A stretch of DNA of 64,000 nt, taken from Geopseudomonas sagittaria (GTDB lineage Bacteria > Pseudomonadota > Gammaproteobacteria > Pseudomonadales > Pseudomonadaceae). Positions 6,336-14,762 of this stretch are shown here, piece by piece. Made by a program: the position numbers and the translations under genes. Position 1 is the stretch's first letter. Each line of letters starts with the position of its first letter. The stretch covers positions 62,001 through 126,000 of the forward strand of contig NZ_FOXM01000012.1 of the NCBI RefSeq assembly GCF_900115715.1, written 5' to 3'. Under the pieces are notes generated by a model that searched no databases, had not been told where the DNA came from, and worked only from the letters and a program-made list of their open reading frames with translations.

Positions 6336-9191
6336 TTACTGGCAGGCTTCGCAGTCCGGGTTGTCGATGCTGCAGGCTTGCGGGACCGGAGCCGGCTTGG
6401 GCTCGGCAGCCGAGAGGCTTTCGTCGATCACCGAGGACACGGCGTTGAGCTTGCCGGTGTTGATGGTCGACTTCTCGGTGCTGGTCGCGGCCAGGGCGCG
6501 GAGGTAGTAGGTGGTCTTCAGACCGCGGTACCAGGCCATGCGGTAGGTCACGTCGAGCTTCTTGCCCGAGGCGCCGGCGATGTACAGGTTGAGCGACTGG
6601 GCCTGGTCGATCCACTTCTGGCGGCGGCTGGCGGCCTCGACGATCCAGCGGGTCTCCACTTCGAAGGCGGTGGCGTACAGGTCCTTGAGGTCCTGCGGAA
6701 TACGCTCGATCTGCTGCACGGAGCCGTCGTAGTACTTGAGGTCGTTGACCATCACCGGGTCCCACAGGCCGCGGGCCTTGAGGTCGTGGACCAGGTAGGG
6801 GTTGATCACGGTGAACTCGCCGGACAGGTTCGACTTCACGTACAGGTTCTGGTAGGTCGGCTCGATCGACTGCGACACGCCAACGATGTTGGAGATGGTC
6901 GCGGTCGGCGCGATGGCCATGATGTTCGAGTTGCGGATGCCTTTCTGCACACGGGCACGCAGCGGCGCCCAGTCCAGCGACTCGCTCAGGTCGACGTCGA
7001 TGTACTTCTGGCCGCGGGCCTCGATGAGGATCTGCTGGGAGTCCAGCGGCAGGATGCCCTTGGACCACAGCGAGCCGTCGAAGCTGGAGTAGGCGCCGCG
7101 CTCGTCGGCCAGGTCGCAGGAGGCCTGGATCGCGTAGTAGCTGATGGCTTCCATCGACTGGTCGGCGAAGGCCACGGCAGCGTCGGAGCCGTAGGCGATG
7201 TGCTGCAGGTACAGCGCATCCTGGAAGCCCATGATGCCGAGGCCGACCGGACGGTGCTTGAAGTTGGCGTTCTGCGCCTGCGGCACCGAGTAGTAGTTGA
7301 TGTCGATGACGTTATCGAGCATGCGCACGGCGGTCTTCACGGTGCGGGCCAGCTTGGAGCTGTCCAGCTTGCCGTCGACGATGTGGTTGACCAGGTTGAC
7401 CGAGCCCAGGTTGCAGACGGCGATCTCGTCCTTGTTGGTGTTCAGGGTGATCTCGGTGCACAGGTTGGAGCTGTGCACGACGCCGACGTGCTGCTGCGGG
7501 CTGCGCAGGTTGCACGGGTCCTTGAAGGTCAGCCACGGGTGGCCGGTCTCGAACAGCATGGACAGCATCTTGCGCCACAGGTCCTTGGCGGCGATGGTCT
7601 TGTGCAGCTTGAGCTTGCCGTAGCCGGCCATGGCTTCGTAGTACTCGTAGCGCTCTTCGAAGGCCTTGCCGGTCAGGTCGTGCAGGTCGGGGACGTCGGA
7701 CGGCGAGAACAGGGTCCACTGGCCGTCGTCGAACACGCGCTTCATGAACAGGTCGGGAATCCAGTTCGCGGTGTTCATGTCGTGGGTGCGGCGACGGTCG
7801 TCACCGGTGTTCTTGCGCAGCTCGAGGAATTCCTCGATGTCCAGGTGCCAGGTTTCCAGGTAGGCGCAGACCGCGCCCTTGCGCTTGCCGCCCTGGTTGA
7901 CCGCGACGGCGGTGTCGTTGACCACCTTGAGGAAGGGCACGACGCCCTGGCTCTTGCCGTTGGTGCCCTTGATGTAGGAGCCCAGCGCGCGCACCGGAGT
8001 CCAGTCGTTGCCCAGACCGCCGGCAAACTTGGACAACAGGGCGTTGTCGCGGATGGCGTCGTAGATGCCGCCCAGGTCGTCCGGCACGGTGGTCAGGTAG
8101 CAGCTGGACAGCTGCGGGCGCAGGGTGCCGGCGTTGAACAGGGTCGGGGTCGACGCCATGTAGTCGAAGCTGGACAGCAGGTTGTAGAACTCGATGGCGC
8201 GGGCTTCGCGATCCTTTTCTTCGATGGCCAGGCCCATGGCCACGCGCATGAAGAACACCTGCGGCAGTTCGAAGCGGATGTCGTTCTTGTGGATGAAGTA
8301 GCGGTCGTACAGGGTCTGCAGGCCGAGGTAGGTGAACTGCTGGTCGCGCTCGTGATCCAGCGCGGCGCCCAGCTTGGCCAGGTCGTAGTCGCGCAGCTTG
8401 GGATCAAGCAGTTCGAACTCGATGCCCTTGTCGATGTACACCGGCAGGGCCTTGGCGTACAGCTCGGCCATCTCGTGGTGGGTGGCGCGCTCGGCGACGC
8501 CGAGGAAGCCCAGCGCTTCGGCGCGCAGGGTGTCCATCAGCAGGCGGGCGGTGACGTAGGAGTAGTTCGGCTCGCGCTCGACCAGGGTGCGCGCGGTCAT
8601 CACCAGGGCGGTGTTGACGTCCTGCTCGGAGACGCCGTCGTAGAGGTTCTTCAGGGTCTCGCGCTGGATCAGCGCGCCGTCCACTTCGGCCAGGCCTTCG
8701 CAGGCCTCGGCGATGATGGTCTGCAGGCGGCCGAGGTCGAGCGGGATCTTCTCGCCGTTGGCCAGGCTGATGCGGATGCTCGGGTGCGGCTGGGCCACTT
8801 CGCTGCCGGCGCTGCGCTTGCGCTCCTGGGCGCGGGCTTCGCGGTAGATCACGTAGTCGCGGGCGACCTTCTGCTCGCCGGCGCGCATCAGGGACAGTTC
8901 GACCTGGTCCTGGATTTCCTCGATGTGGATGGTGCCACCGGAGGGCATGCGACGCTTGAAGGTGGCGGTGACCTGCTCGGTCAGGCGCGCGACGGTGTCG
9001 TGGATGCGCGACGAGGCGGCGGCGTTGCCGCCTTCCACGGCGAGGAACGCCTTGGTGATGGCCACGGTGATCTTGTCGTCGGTGTAGGGCACGACGGTAC
9101 CGTTGCGCTTGATCACGCGCAGCTGGCCGGGGGCGGTGGCCGCCAGATCCTGGCTGGCCGTCGGGTTCTCGCGGGTGGTGTCGGTATGCAT
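6336..9191 (-). CDS. nrdA: Class Ia ribonucleotide reductase, alpha subunit
   Basis: The 951-residue protein carries two N-terminal ATP-cone domains (starting near LRVIKRNGTVVPYT and HPSIRISLANG), the allosteric activity sites, as in P. aeruginosa NrdA. The catalytic barrel follows, with LSSCYL, the NLCTEI active-site triad and the YVKSNLSGEF region. The protein ends in the redox cysteine pair CEAC. It reduces NDPs to dNDPs with NrdB. The ATG at 9191 is chosen because GGAG lies six bases upstream, whereas a GTG at 9203 has no binding site. The upstream region is dense with NrdR-like and DnaA sites. Confidence 0.97.
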   Translation of the reverse strand: MHTDTTRENPTASQDLAATAPGQLRVIKRNGTVVPYTDDKITVAITKAFLAVEGGNAAASSRIHDTVARLTEQVTATFKRRMPSGGTIHIEEIQDQVELSLMRAGEQKVARDYVIYREARAQERKRSAGSEVAQPHPSIRISLANGEKIPLDLGRLQTIIAEACEGLAEVDGALIQRETLKNLYDGVSEQDVNTALVMTARTLVEREPNYSYVTARLLMDTLRAEALGFLGVAERATHHEMAELYAKALPVYIDKGIEFELLDPKLRDYDLAKLGAALDHERDQQFTYLGLQTLYDRYFIHKNDIRFELPQVFFMRVAMGLAIEEKDREARAIEFYNLLSSFDYMASTPTLFNAGTLRPQLSSCYLTTVPDDLGGIYDAIRDNALLSKFAGGLGNDWTPVRALGSYIKGTNGKSQGVVPFLKVVNDTAVAVNQGGKRKGAVCAYLETWHLDIEEFLELRKNTGDDRRRTHDMNTANWIPDLFMKRVFDDGQWTLFSPSDVPDLHDLTGKAFEERYEYYEAMAGYGKLKLHKTIAAKDLWRKMLSMLFETGHPWLTFKDPCNLRSPQQHVGVVHSSNLCTEITLNTNKDEIAVCNLGSVNLVNHIVDGKLDSSKLARTVKTAVRMLDNVIDINYYSVPQAQNANFKHRPVGLGIMGFQDALYLQHIAYGSDAAVAFADQSMEAISYYAIQASCDLADERGAYSSFDGSLWSKGILPLDSQQILIEARGQKYIDVDLSESLDWAPLRARVQKGIRNSNIMAIAPTATISNIVGVSQSIEPTYQNLYVKSNLSGEFTVINPYLVHDLKARGLWDPVMVNDLKYYDGSVQQIERIPQDLKDLYATAFEVETRWIVEAASRRQKWIDQAQSLNLYIAGASGKKLDVTYRMAWYRGLKTTYYLRALAATSTEKSTINTGKLNAVSSVIDESLSAAEPKPAPVPQACSIDNPDCEACQ

Positions 9192-9363
9192 CGGAGTCTC
9201 CACGATTTCGTATGTTCAGTTTGAGCACCTGGGGTGCCCGCCGTTCGAAAAGAGCGCCCGTCACGCGTCAGCGCGCACGGGTGAAGCGGAACAGGGCGGG
9301 CGGCACGTAGCAGGCGCCGGTATGGCCCATGATCAACAGGTGCGATTGCAGCGTGTTGACCAA

Positions 9364-9379
9364 ACACAATATGTGGTGG
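9364..9379. promoter_or_regulatory. NrdR-like box 1
   Basis: ACACAATATGTGGTGG matches 13 of 16 positions of the NrdR consensus (acaCwAtATaTwGtgt) and is the box nearest to nrdA. NrdR represses ribonucleotide reductase genes in response to (d)ATP. Confidence 0.5.
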
Positions 9380-9555
9380 TGGGCATGCATCTGGCATGCC
9401 ACCTCCAAACGTCCCTGGCCGATGCCTGCATCGGTGGGCATGCACGCCGCGCGCGGGGCGGCGACGTGCGGAAAAGCGTTGGCGGACAACCACCCTGGCG
9501 GCCCTGGCGGGACCTGTGACCGGCTAGGCCGATACAATGTGGTTGTCGTCACAAA

Positions 9556-9571
9556 ACCCAATATCTAGTGG
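9556..9571. promoter_or_regulatory. NrdR-like box 2
   Basis: ACCCAATATCTAGTGG matches 13 of 16 consensus positions, with 9 of 10 core bases. A weaker partner begins exactly 31 bp further at 9587, the spacing usual for paired NrdR sites. Confidence 0.55.
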
Positions 9572-9586
9572 GTCCCTGCGAATTGG

Positions 9587-9602
9587 CTACAAGATAGTGC
9601 GC
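9587..9602. promoter_or_regulatory. NrdR-like box 3 (weak partner of box 2)
   Basis: The core CAAGATAGTG matches 8 of 10 positions and the flanks are poor. It is listed because of its three-helical-turn spacing from box 2. Confidence 0.35.
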
Positions 9603-9628
9603 TTGCGGCCCATATGCAAATGACCTTC

Positions 9629-9649
9629 TGTGGATAACGCTGTGGGTAA
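9629..9649 (-). promoter_or_regulatory. Two DnaA boxes upstream of nrdA
   Basis: TGTGGATAA at 9629-9637 is a perfect DnaA box on the reverse strand (TTATCCACA). TGTGGGTAA at 9641-9649 differs by one base and starts 12 bp away. DnaA control of nrdA is established in Escherichia coli; here it is inferred from the sites. Confidence 0.65.
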
Positions 9650-9778
9650 GGTGTGGGTGGCTTGTGGGCTTCCTTGCTGGCCCTGATGCTAGCTGCAGTC
9701 TTGCTGCGTCTATGCCATTCGTCGCCTGTGCGGAGCCACTTTGCGCGGCGCTCGGGGCGTCGAAGGGCGCGCAAACTA

Positions 9779-9794
9779 ACACAATATCTTGTGC
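9779..9794. promoter_or_regulatory. NrdR-like box 4
   Basis: ACACAATATCTTGTGC matches 14 of 16 consensus positions and is the best of the four boxes. It lies 588 bp upstream of the nrdA start codon, close to the end of the phosphopantetheinyl transferase gene, implying a long nrdA leader or a second promoter. Confidence 0.55.
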
Positions 9795-9835
9795 CTTGGC
9801 AGGCTTGGAAAAACGCGCCGAGTGTGCGAGGCGGG

Positions 9836-10567
9836 TCAGTCGACGGGGATCGCCACCAGGCTCAGCAGGCGTTCCTCGTGGAGGGCGAACTGGCCCTCCA
9901 GGCAGCGGCCGAGGCGCCATTCGGCGCTCAGATCCTCGCGCAGTTGCAGGCGTACCCGGCCGTTGCCGGCCTGTTCGACCAGCGCGGCGGCGTGGAAGTA
10001 GAAGCGCCGCTGGACCAGCGGGTAGAGCGCCTTGAACAGGCTCTCCTTGAGCGAGAAGCACAGGGTCAGGTAGGGCGCGCGCTGGTCGCCGGGCAGCTGG
10101 CGGAAGTGCTGCAGCTCGGCGGGAGTGAGGATCTGTTCGGCGAGGCGTGCGGCGCGCTCGGCGCTCAGCAGGGTTTCGGCATCCAGGCCCAGGCCGCGCC
10201 AGGCGTCGCTGGGGCCGACCAGGGCGGCGGCCCAGCCGTGGCTGTGGGTGATGCTGCCGGTGCTGCCGGCAGGCCAGCAGGGGGCGTTGTCTTCGCCACG
10301 GGGCGGGAAGCTGGCGGTGCCGCTGAGCTGGCGCAGGGCGCTGGCGGCGCACAGGCGCCCGGCGAGGAACTCGCTCTGCCGCTTGGCGGCGGCGGTGGCG
10401 ATGCCGGGTGGCGGCGTCAGCCGACTGCGGGCGAAATCGTCGGTGGCGAGCTGCGCGGGATCGAAACGGCAGCTGTGCAGGATCAGGCCGGGCAGCGCCT
10501 GCGGCAGCGGCCAGTCGGTCTGGAGGGCGCTGCAGCAGGCGGGCAGGGTGGGGGTCGGCGCGGACAT
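9836..10567 (-). CDS. pcpS: 4'-phosphopantetheinyl transferase (EntD/PcpS type)
   Basis: The 243-residue protein belongs to the EntD-like Sfp superfamily. It has the GLGLDAETLL magnesium-binding strand (G-x-D), the acidic residues that follow, and the signature FSLKESLFKALYP (W/F-x-x-KE-x-x-x-K). It transfers phosphopantetheine from CoA to acyl or peptidyl carrier proteins. Pseudomonads typically have one such enzyme serving both fatty acid synthase and siderophore carrier proteins, and PcpS of P. aeruginosa is nearly the same length. The ATG at 10567 is the start of the homologous region; the open frame continues far upstream inside cyaB but out of its frame. Confidence 0.9.
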   Translation of the reverse strand: MSAPTPTLPACCSALQTDWPLPQALPGLILHSCRFDPAQLATDDFARSRLTPPPGIATAAAKRQSEFLAGRLCAASALRQLSGTASFPPRGEDNAPCWPAGSTGSITHSHGWAAALVGPSDAWRGLGLDAETLLSAERAARLAEQILTPAELQHFRQLPGDQRAPYLTLCFSLKESLFKALYPLVQRRFYFHAAALVEQAGNGRVRLQLREDLSAEWRLGRCLEGQFALHEERLLSLVAIPVD

Positions 10568-10596
10568 GCGGGCAGTATGGCGCAGCGCGGCGTGGA

Positions 10597-11988
10597 TCAG
10601 TAGATGACCTTGTCGCGCAGCTTCTCGGCGGCCTGCTGCAGGGCGAGGATGACCCGCTCCTTGTCGTAGTTCTGGATGCTGTTGGTGTCCATGTACATGG
10701 AGAAGCCCGGCAGCTCGTGCTCGAGGAAGCTGGCGGCGGCGCCGAGGTCGCGGCGGAAGTCGACCACCTGGTAGATCTGTACCGGACGGGAGAAGCCCTT
10801 GACGCTGATCTGGCCCTTGTCGCGGCACATGATCACGTCCTTGATCATCGAGTAGGTCTCGTGGGAGATGAGGATCTCGCCGGATTCGGAGGCGCTTTCC
10901 AGGCGGCTGGCGAGGTTCACCTCGCGGCCGATGATGGTGTAGTCCATGCGCGTGTCGGCGCCGAAGTTGCCCACGGTGCAGTAGCCGGTATTGATGCCCA
11001 TGCGGATTTCCAGCGGCTTGGTGATGCCCTGGCTGCGCCACTGCTGGCGCAGGACCTTCATGTGCTTGCGCATGGCGATGGCCATGGACACCGCGGCCAC
11101 GGCGTCCTTCTTGGCGCCCTGGGTGGTGGGGTCGCCGAAGAAGATCATCACCGCGTCGCCGATGAACTTGTCGATGGTGCCGCCGTACTTGAGGGCGATC
11201 TTCGACATCTCGTTGAGGTAGGTGTTGAGGACGTCGGTCAGCGCCTCGGCTTCCAGTTCCTCGGACAGTTCGGTGAAGCCCTTGATGTCGGAGAAGAACA
11301 CCGTGAGCTTCTTGCGCTGGGTTTCCAGGCGCACGCTCTTCTTGCCGCTGAAGATCGATTCCCAGACCTGCGGCGACAGGTACTTGGCCAGGCTGCTGGC
11401 CAGGCGTGCGGCCTTTTCCTGCTCCTTCTTGACCTCCTCGCGGGCCACGTCCAGGCGGATGGCCTGCTGGTGAACGAGGAAGGCGGCGATGCACAGATAG
11501 AGGAGGGTGAACAGGATGCTCACTGCGGAGACCAGCGCCGGGGTGGCCAGCTTGAGTGCAGGGTCGATCGCCACGAAGCTGAGCACCGCACCGATCAGGC
11601 TGCCGAGCAGGGCGAGGGTGAGCGAGCGCAGGCCGCCGAGGATCAGCGCGCTGAAGCTCAGGGTCAGGACGAACATCAGGCTCGGCACCAGCGAGAGGCC
11701 GAGCAGGATCATGCCGACGCCGGCATGCACGGCGTCGATCAGCAGCAGGGCCCGATCGGTCTGCTGCGGATGGCTGAGCTTGAAGCGTTGGCTCAGGTGG
11801 TGGGCCAGGTGCGGGTAGAGCAGGGTGTAGGGCACCAGCCAGAGGATGTCGTAGCCGAAGTGTTGGCTGTAGGTGCCGGCGGCGATGCTGGCGGCAGCGG
11901 CCAGGTAGGCCAGGGTACGGGACTGGTATTCGCGCAAACGAGGGTCCGGCAGTCGCATGGCCGAACGCTCGCGGGTCAAGAATTTCAT
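10597..11988 (-). CDS. cyaB: Class III adenylate cyclase with MASE2 domain
   Basis: The 463-residue protein has an N-terminal MASE2-type membrane domain of about six helices (residues 25-175), a short helical linker rich in Glu/Lys, and a class III cyclase domain from about residue 225. Metal-binding aspartates are Asp234 (FFSDIKGF) and Asp278 (FIGDAV), and the C-terminal catalytic segment contains DYTIIGREVNLASRLE. Length and layout match P. aeruginosa CyaB, which makes the cAMP that activates Vfr. The start is set to the ATG at 11988 on that length; upstream ATGs are in frame and no strong binding site decides it. Confidence 0.93.
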   Translation of the reverse strand: MKFLTRERSAMRLPDPRLREYQSRTLAYLAAAASIAAGTYSQHFGYDILWLVPYTLLYPHLAHHLSQRFKLSHPQQTDRALLLIDAVHAGVGMILLGLSLVPSLMFVLTLSFSALILGGLRSLTLALLGSLIGAVLSFVAIDPALKLATPALVSAVSILFTLLYLCIAAFLVHQQAIRLDVAREEVKKEQEKAARLASSLAKYLSPQVWESIFSGKKSVRLETQRKKLTVFFSDIKGFTELSEELEAEALTDVLNTYLNEMSKIALKYGGTIDKFIGDAVMIFFGDPTTQGAKKDAVAAVSMAIAMRKHMKVLRQQWRSQGITKPLEIRMGINTGYCTVGNFGADTRMDYTIIGREVNLASRLESASESGEILISHETYSMIKDVIMCRDKGQISVKGFSRPVQIYQVVDFRRDLGAAASFLEHELPGFSMYMDTNSIQNYDKERVILALQQAAEKLRDKVIY

Positions 11989-12147
11989 CTGGTCGGGGAC
12001 TTCCCTGACAGGTGCCGGCACCTCTGCTGGGTGCTACAGGCTGGACAAGCCACGGGCAATGCGTGGCGGACGGGCGATCTTAGCCGAGGCGCTGGCGAGA
12101 CGCAAAGTGCGCCTTCGGCAGTTGCCTTTGCTGTCGCAGAATGCCCG

Positions 12148-13602
12148 TCAGTGGCGCCAGAATCCGGGGGTCAGCACCACCAGGATGGTGATGATTTCCA
12201 GGCGGCCGAGCAGCATGCCGACCGACAGCAGCCACTTGGCGGCGTCGGGCAGGCTGGCGAAGTTGCCGGCCGGGCCGATGATCGGACCGAGTCCCGGGCC
12301 GACGTTGCACACCGCGGTGGCGGCGCCGGTCAGTGCGGTGACCCAGTCGAGGCCGAGCAGGGCCAGGCCGAGGGCGATCACGCCGATGGTGATGGTGAAG
12401 AAGAAGGAGAAGGTGACCAGCGAGCGGACGATGTCCTCGTCGATCTGGTGGTTGTTGTACTGCTGCTTGATCACCGCGCGCGGGTGGATCATCTGCTGCA
12501 GGTTGGCCTTGAGCATCACGTAGGCGACCTGGAAGCGGAAGATCTTCAGGCCGCCGGCGGTGGAGCCCGAGCAGCCGCCGACGAAGGTCAGGTAGAAGAA
12601 CAGCAGCACGGCGAAGCCGCCCCACTGGCTGTAGTCGCCGAGGGCGTAGCCGCTGGTGGTGACCACCGAGGTGACGTTGACCGCGACGATGCGCACCGCG
12701 TCCAGCCAGGCATTGTCCGAGTTGAACCACAGCCAGGTGCCGAACAGCAGCCAGGTCAGCAGCAGGAAGCCGACGAAGCCGCGCACCTGCTGGTCGCGCA
12801 GCAGGGCCTTGCGATGGCCGCGCAGGAAGGCGACGTAGAGGGTGAAGGGCAGGCCGCCAAGCAGCATGAACACCACGGCGACCCAGTGCACGGCCGGTTG
12901 GCTCCAGTTCGCCAGCGAGTTGTCGGAGGTGGAGTAGCCGCCGGTGGAGATGGTGGTCATCGCATGGTTGATCGCCTCGAACGGGCTCATGCCCGCCCAC
13001 CAGTAGGCGAGGGTGCACAGCAGCGACAGGCCGAGGTAAACGAACAGGATCGATTTGGCCACCATGTGCGAGCGCGGCATGACCTTCTCCGACCAGTCGG
13101 AGGATTCGGTCTGGAACAGGCGCATGCCGCCGACGCGCAGCAGCGGCAGCACGGCCACGGCCATGCCGATGAAGCCCAGTCCGCCCAGCCATTGCAGCAT
13201 GGAGCGCCAGATCAGCAGGGCCGGCGAGGCGTTGTCGAGGCCGGTGAGGATGGTCGAGCCGGTGGTGGTGATGCCCGACATGGTCTCGAAGAAGGCGTCG
13301 GTGTAGCTGATGTGCTGGATGAACACCATCGGCAGGGCGGCGAAGATGCACACCACCACCCAGCTCGAGGTGGTCAGCATGTACATGTCGCGCGGACGCA
13401 GCTGGACATTCTTCGGCTGGCCGGGCAGCACCATGGCCAGTCCGCAGCCGAAGGTGATCAGGGTCGGCCAGAGGAAGTCCGAGAGGCCCTCGGGCGTGCC
13501 CATGCTCAGCAGGGTGATGATCGGGATGACCATGCTGACGCCCAGGGTGATCAGGAAGATGCCGAGAATGAAGGCGATCATGCGCAGGGTCGGCAGGGCC
13601 AT
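12148..13602 (-). CDS. trkH: Trk potassium uptake channel subunit TrkH
   Basis: The 484-residue integral membrane protein has the four pore-loop filter sequences expected of TrkH: TTTGST, STGGYST, TTSGYAL and VGPGLG. The filter glycines are present and the helices between them are hydrophobic. It forms the K+ permeation pathway and works with cytoplasmic TrkA, which is not in this window. About 160 bp separate it from cyaB. The start at 13602 gives the usual family length. Confidence 0.95.
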   Translation of the reverse strand: MALPTLRMIAFILGIFLITLGVSMVIPIITLLSMGTPEGLSDFLWPTLITFGCGLAMVLPGQPKNVQLRPRDMYMLTTSSWVVVCIFAALPMVFIQHISYTDAFFETMSGITTTGSTILTGLDNASPALLIWRSMLQWLGGLGFIGMAVAVLPLLRVGGMRLFQTESSDWSEKVMPRSHMVAKSILFVYLGLSLLCTLAYWWAGMSPFEAINHAMTTISTGGYSTSDNSLANWSQPAVHWVAVVFMLLGGLPFTLYVAFLRGHRKALLRDQQVRGFVGFLLLTWLLFGTWLWFNSDNAWLDAVRIVAVNVTSVVTTSGYALGDYSQWGGFAVLLFFYLTFVGGCSGSTAGGLKIFRFQVAYVMLKANLQQMIHPRAVIKQQYNNHQIDEDIVRSLVTFSFFFTITIGVIALGLALLGLDWVTALTGAATAVCNVGPGLGPIIGPAGNFASLPDAAKWLLSVGMLLGRLEIITILVVLTPGFWRH

Positions 13603-13765
13603 GGTGGTGCGCTCTCAGGCTCGAAAGGGCGGCATTCTGCGCGCCTGCGCAGGCGCTGTAAACGGCGGAAAAAATTTCTGCCGGACGGCCTTTCCAGCGC
13701 GATTGGCCACTCGCTAGAATCCGCGGCTCCCGCCGGCAGTCGCCGGTTTCCGCGGTATTGCACCG

Positions 13766-14137
13766 ATGTCCGACAATAATCCCTGCCTTGCGTGCGGCGC
13801 CTGCTGCGCGCACTTTCGTGTGTCCTTCTACTGGGGCGAATGCCAGTCGGCCGGCGGCCTGGTGCCGGACGAGTTGGTCGAGCAGATCACGCCGCATCAC
13901 GCGGCCATGCGCGGCACCACCAGCAAGCCGTCACGCTGCGTGAGCCTGCTGGGCGAGGTCGGTTGTGGCGTGCGCTGCACTATCTACGAGCAGCGCTCCT
14001 CCCCCTGTCGCGAGTTCGAGGCCTCCTGGGAACATGGCGAGCACAACCCGCGCTGCGACGCAGCCCGCGCCGCCCATGGCCTGCCGCCGCTGACCCCGCC
14101 GCTGGAGCCGGATCTGGCCCCGGACCGCGTGGCCTGA
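13766..14137 (+). CDS. YkgJ-type cysteine-cluster protein
   Basis: The 123-residue product has the CxxCGACC motif close to the N-terminus and further cysteines in GCGVRCTIYEQRSSPCREF, the pattern of the YkgJ/UPF0153 family. These proteins are thought to hold a zinc ion or an iron-sulphur cluster; the biochemical role is not settled. It is divergent from trkH and followed closely by a nitroreductase gene on the same strand, so the two may be co-transcribed. Confidence 0.88.
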   Translation: MSDNNPCLACGACCAHFRVSFYWGECQSAGGLVPDELVEQITPHHAAMRGTTSKPSRCVSLLGEVGCGVRCTIYEQRSSPCREFEASWEHGEHNPRCDAARAAHGLPPLTPPLEPDLAPDRVA

Positions 14138-14177
14138 GGGTAGAATCCCGGCACTGTCTTTCTACTGGAGAAACCCC

Positions 14178-14762
14178 ATGGAGGCTCTCGAAGCCCTGCT
14201 CAACCGTGTCTCGGTGGCACGTCTGGACGAGCCGGCGCCGACCCCGGCGCAGCGCGAGCTGCTGTTTCGCGCCGCGCTGCGCGCACCGGATCATGGCCAG
14301 CTGCGCCCCTGGCGCTTTCTCACGGTGGAAGGAGCTGCTCGCGAGCAGCTCGGCGAGTTGTTCGTCCGCGCCCAGCTGGCGCGCGACCCCGCGGCGCCGG
14401 CCGCGGCGCTCGACAAGGCCCGGGCCATGCCGCTGCGCGCGCCGCTGCTGGTGGTGGCCATCGCCTGTCTCAAGGTGCATCCCAAGGTGCCGGAGTCGGA
14501 GCAACTGCTGGCCGCCGGTTGTGCGGTCCACGGCCTGCTGCTGGCGGCGCATGTCCAGGGCATCGGCGCCGTCTGGCGCACCGGCGAGCTGGCCTACGAC
14601 GCCACGGTGCACGCCGGGCTGAACCTGGCGGACAGCGAGCGGATCATCGGCTTCATCTATCTGGGCACGCCGGCGGGCGAGCTGCGCAAGCCGCAGCCGC
14701 TGCAGCCGGCGGACTTCGTCGCGGCCTGGCCGTCAGGCCTCGGCGCCGAGGTTGAGAGGTAG
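14178..14762 (+). CDS. Nitroreductase family protein (YdjA-like)
   Basis: The 194-residue flavoprotein has the nitroreductase fold: an N-terminal RAALRAPDHGQLRPWRFL segment that binds FMN phosphate and ribityl groups, and a C-terminal IIGFIYLGTP strand. It resembles the short YdjA-type subgroup. The substrate is unknown. GGAG lies eight bases before the ATG. Its last 30 bases overlap the end of the convergent kinase gene cpxS (14733-14762). Confidence 0.88.
   Translation: MEALEALLNRVSVARLDEPAPTPAQRELLFRAALRAPDHGQLRPWRFLTVEGAAREQLGELFVRAQLARDPAAPAAALDKARAMPLRAPLLVVAIACLKVHPKVPESEQLLAAGCAVHGLLLAAHVQGIGAVWRTGELAYDATVHAGLNLADSERIIGFIYLGTPAGELRKPQPLQPADFVAAWPSGLGAEVER

Noticed and set aside
6282-9224. 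980-codon open frame on the forward strand opposite nrdA
   Set aside because: Repetitive Val/Gly/Gln/His-rich translation caused by GC-rich codons of nrdA read in antisense; no family features.
9532-9547. Additional NrdR-like sequence (ATACAATGTGGTTGTC)
   Set aside because: Only about half of the consensus positions match and core bases are wrong.
10408-13779. 1123-codon open frame opposite pcpS, cyaB and trkH
   Set aside because: It spans three well-supported genes on the other strand and translates to low-complexity Gly/Gln/His/Arg sequence.
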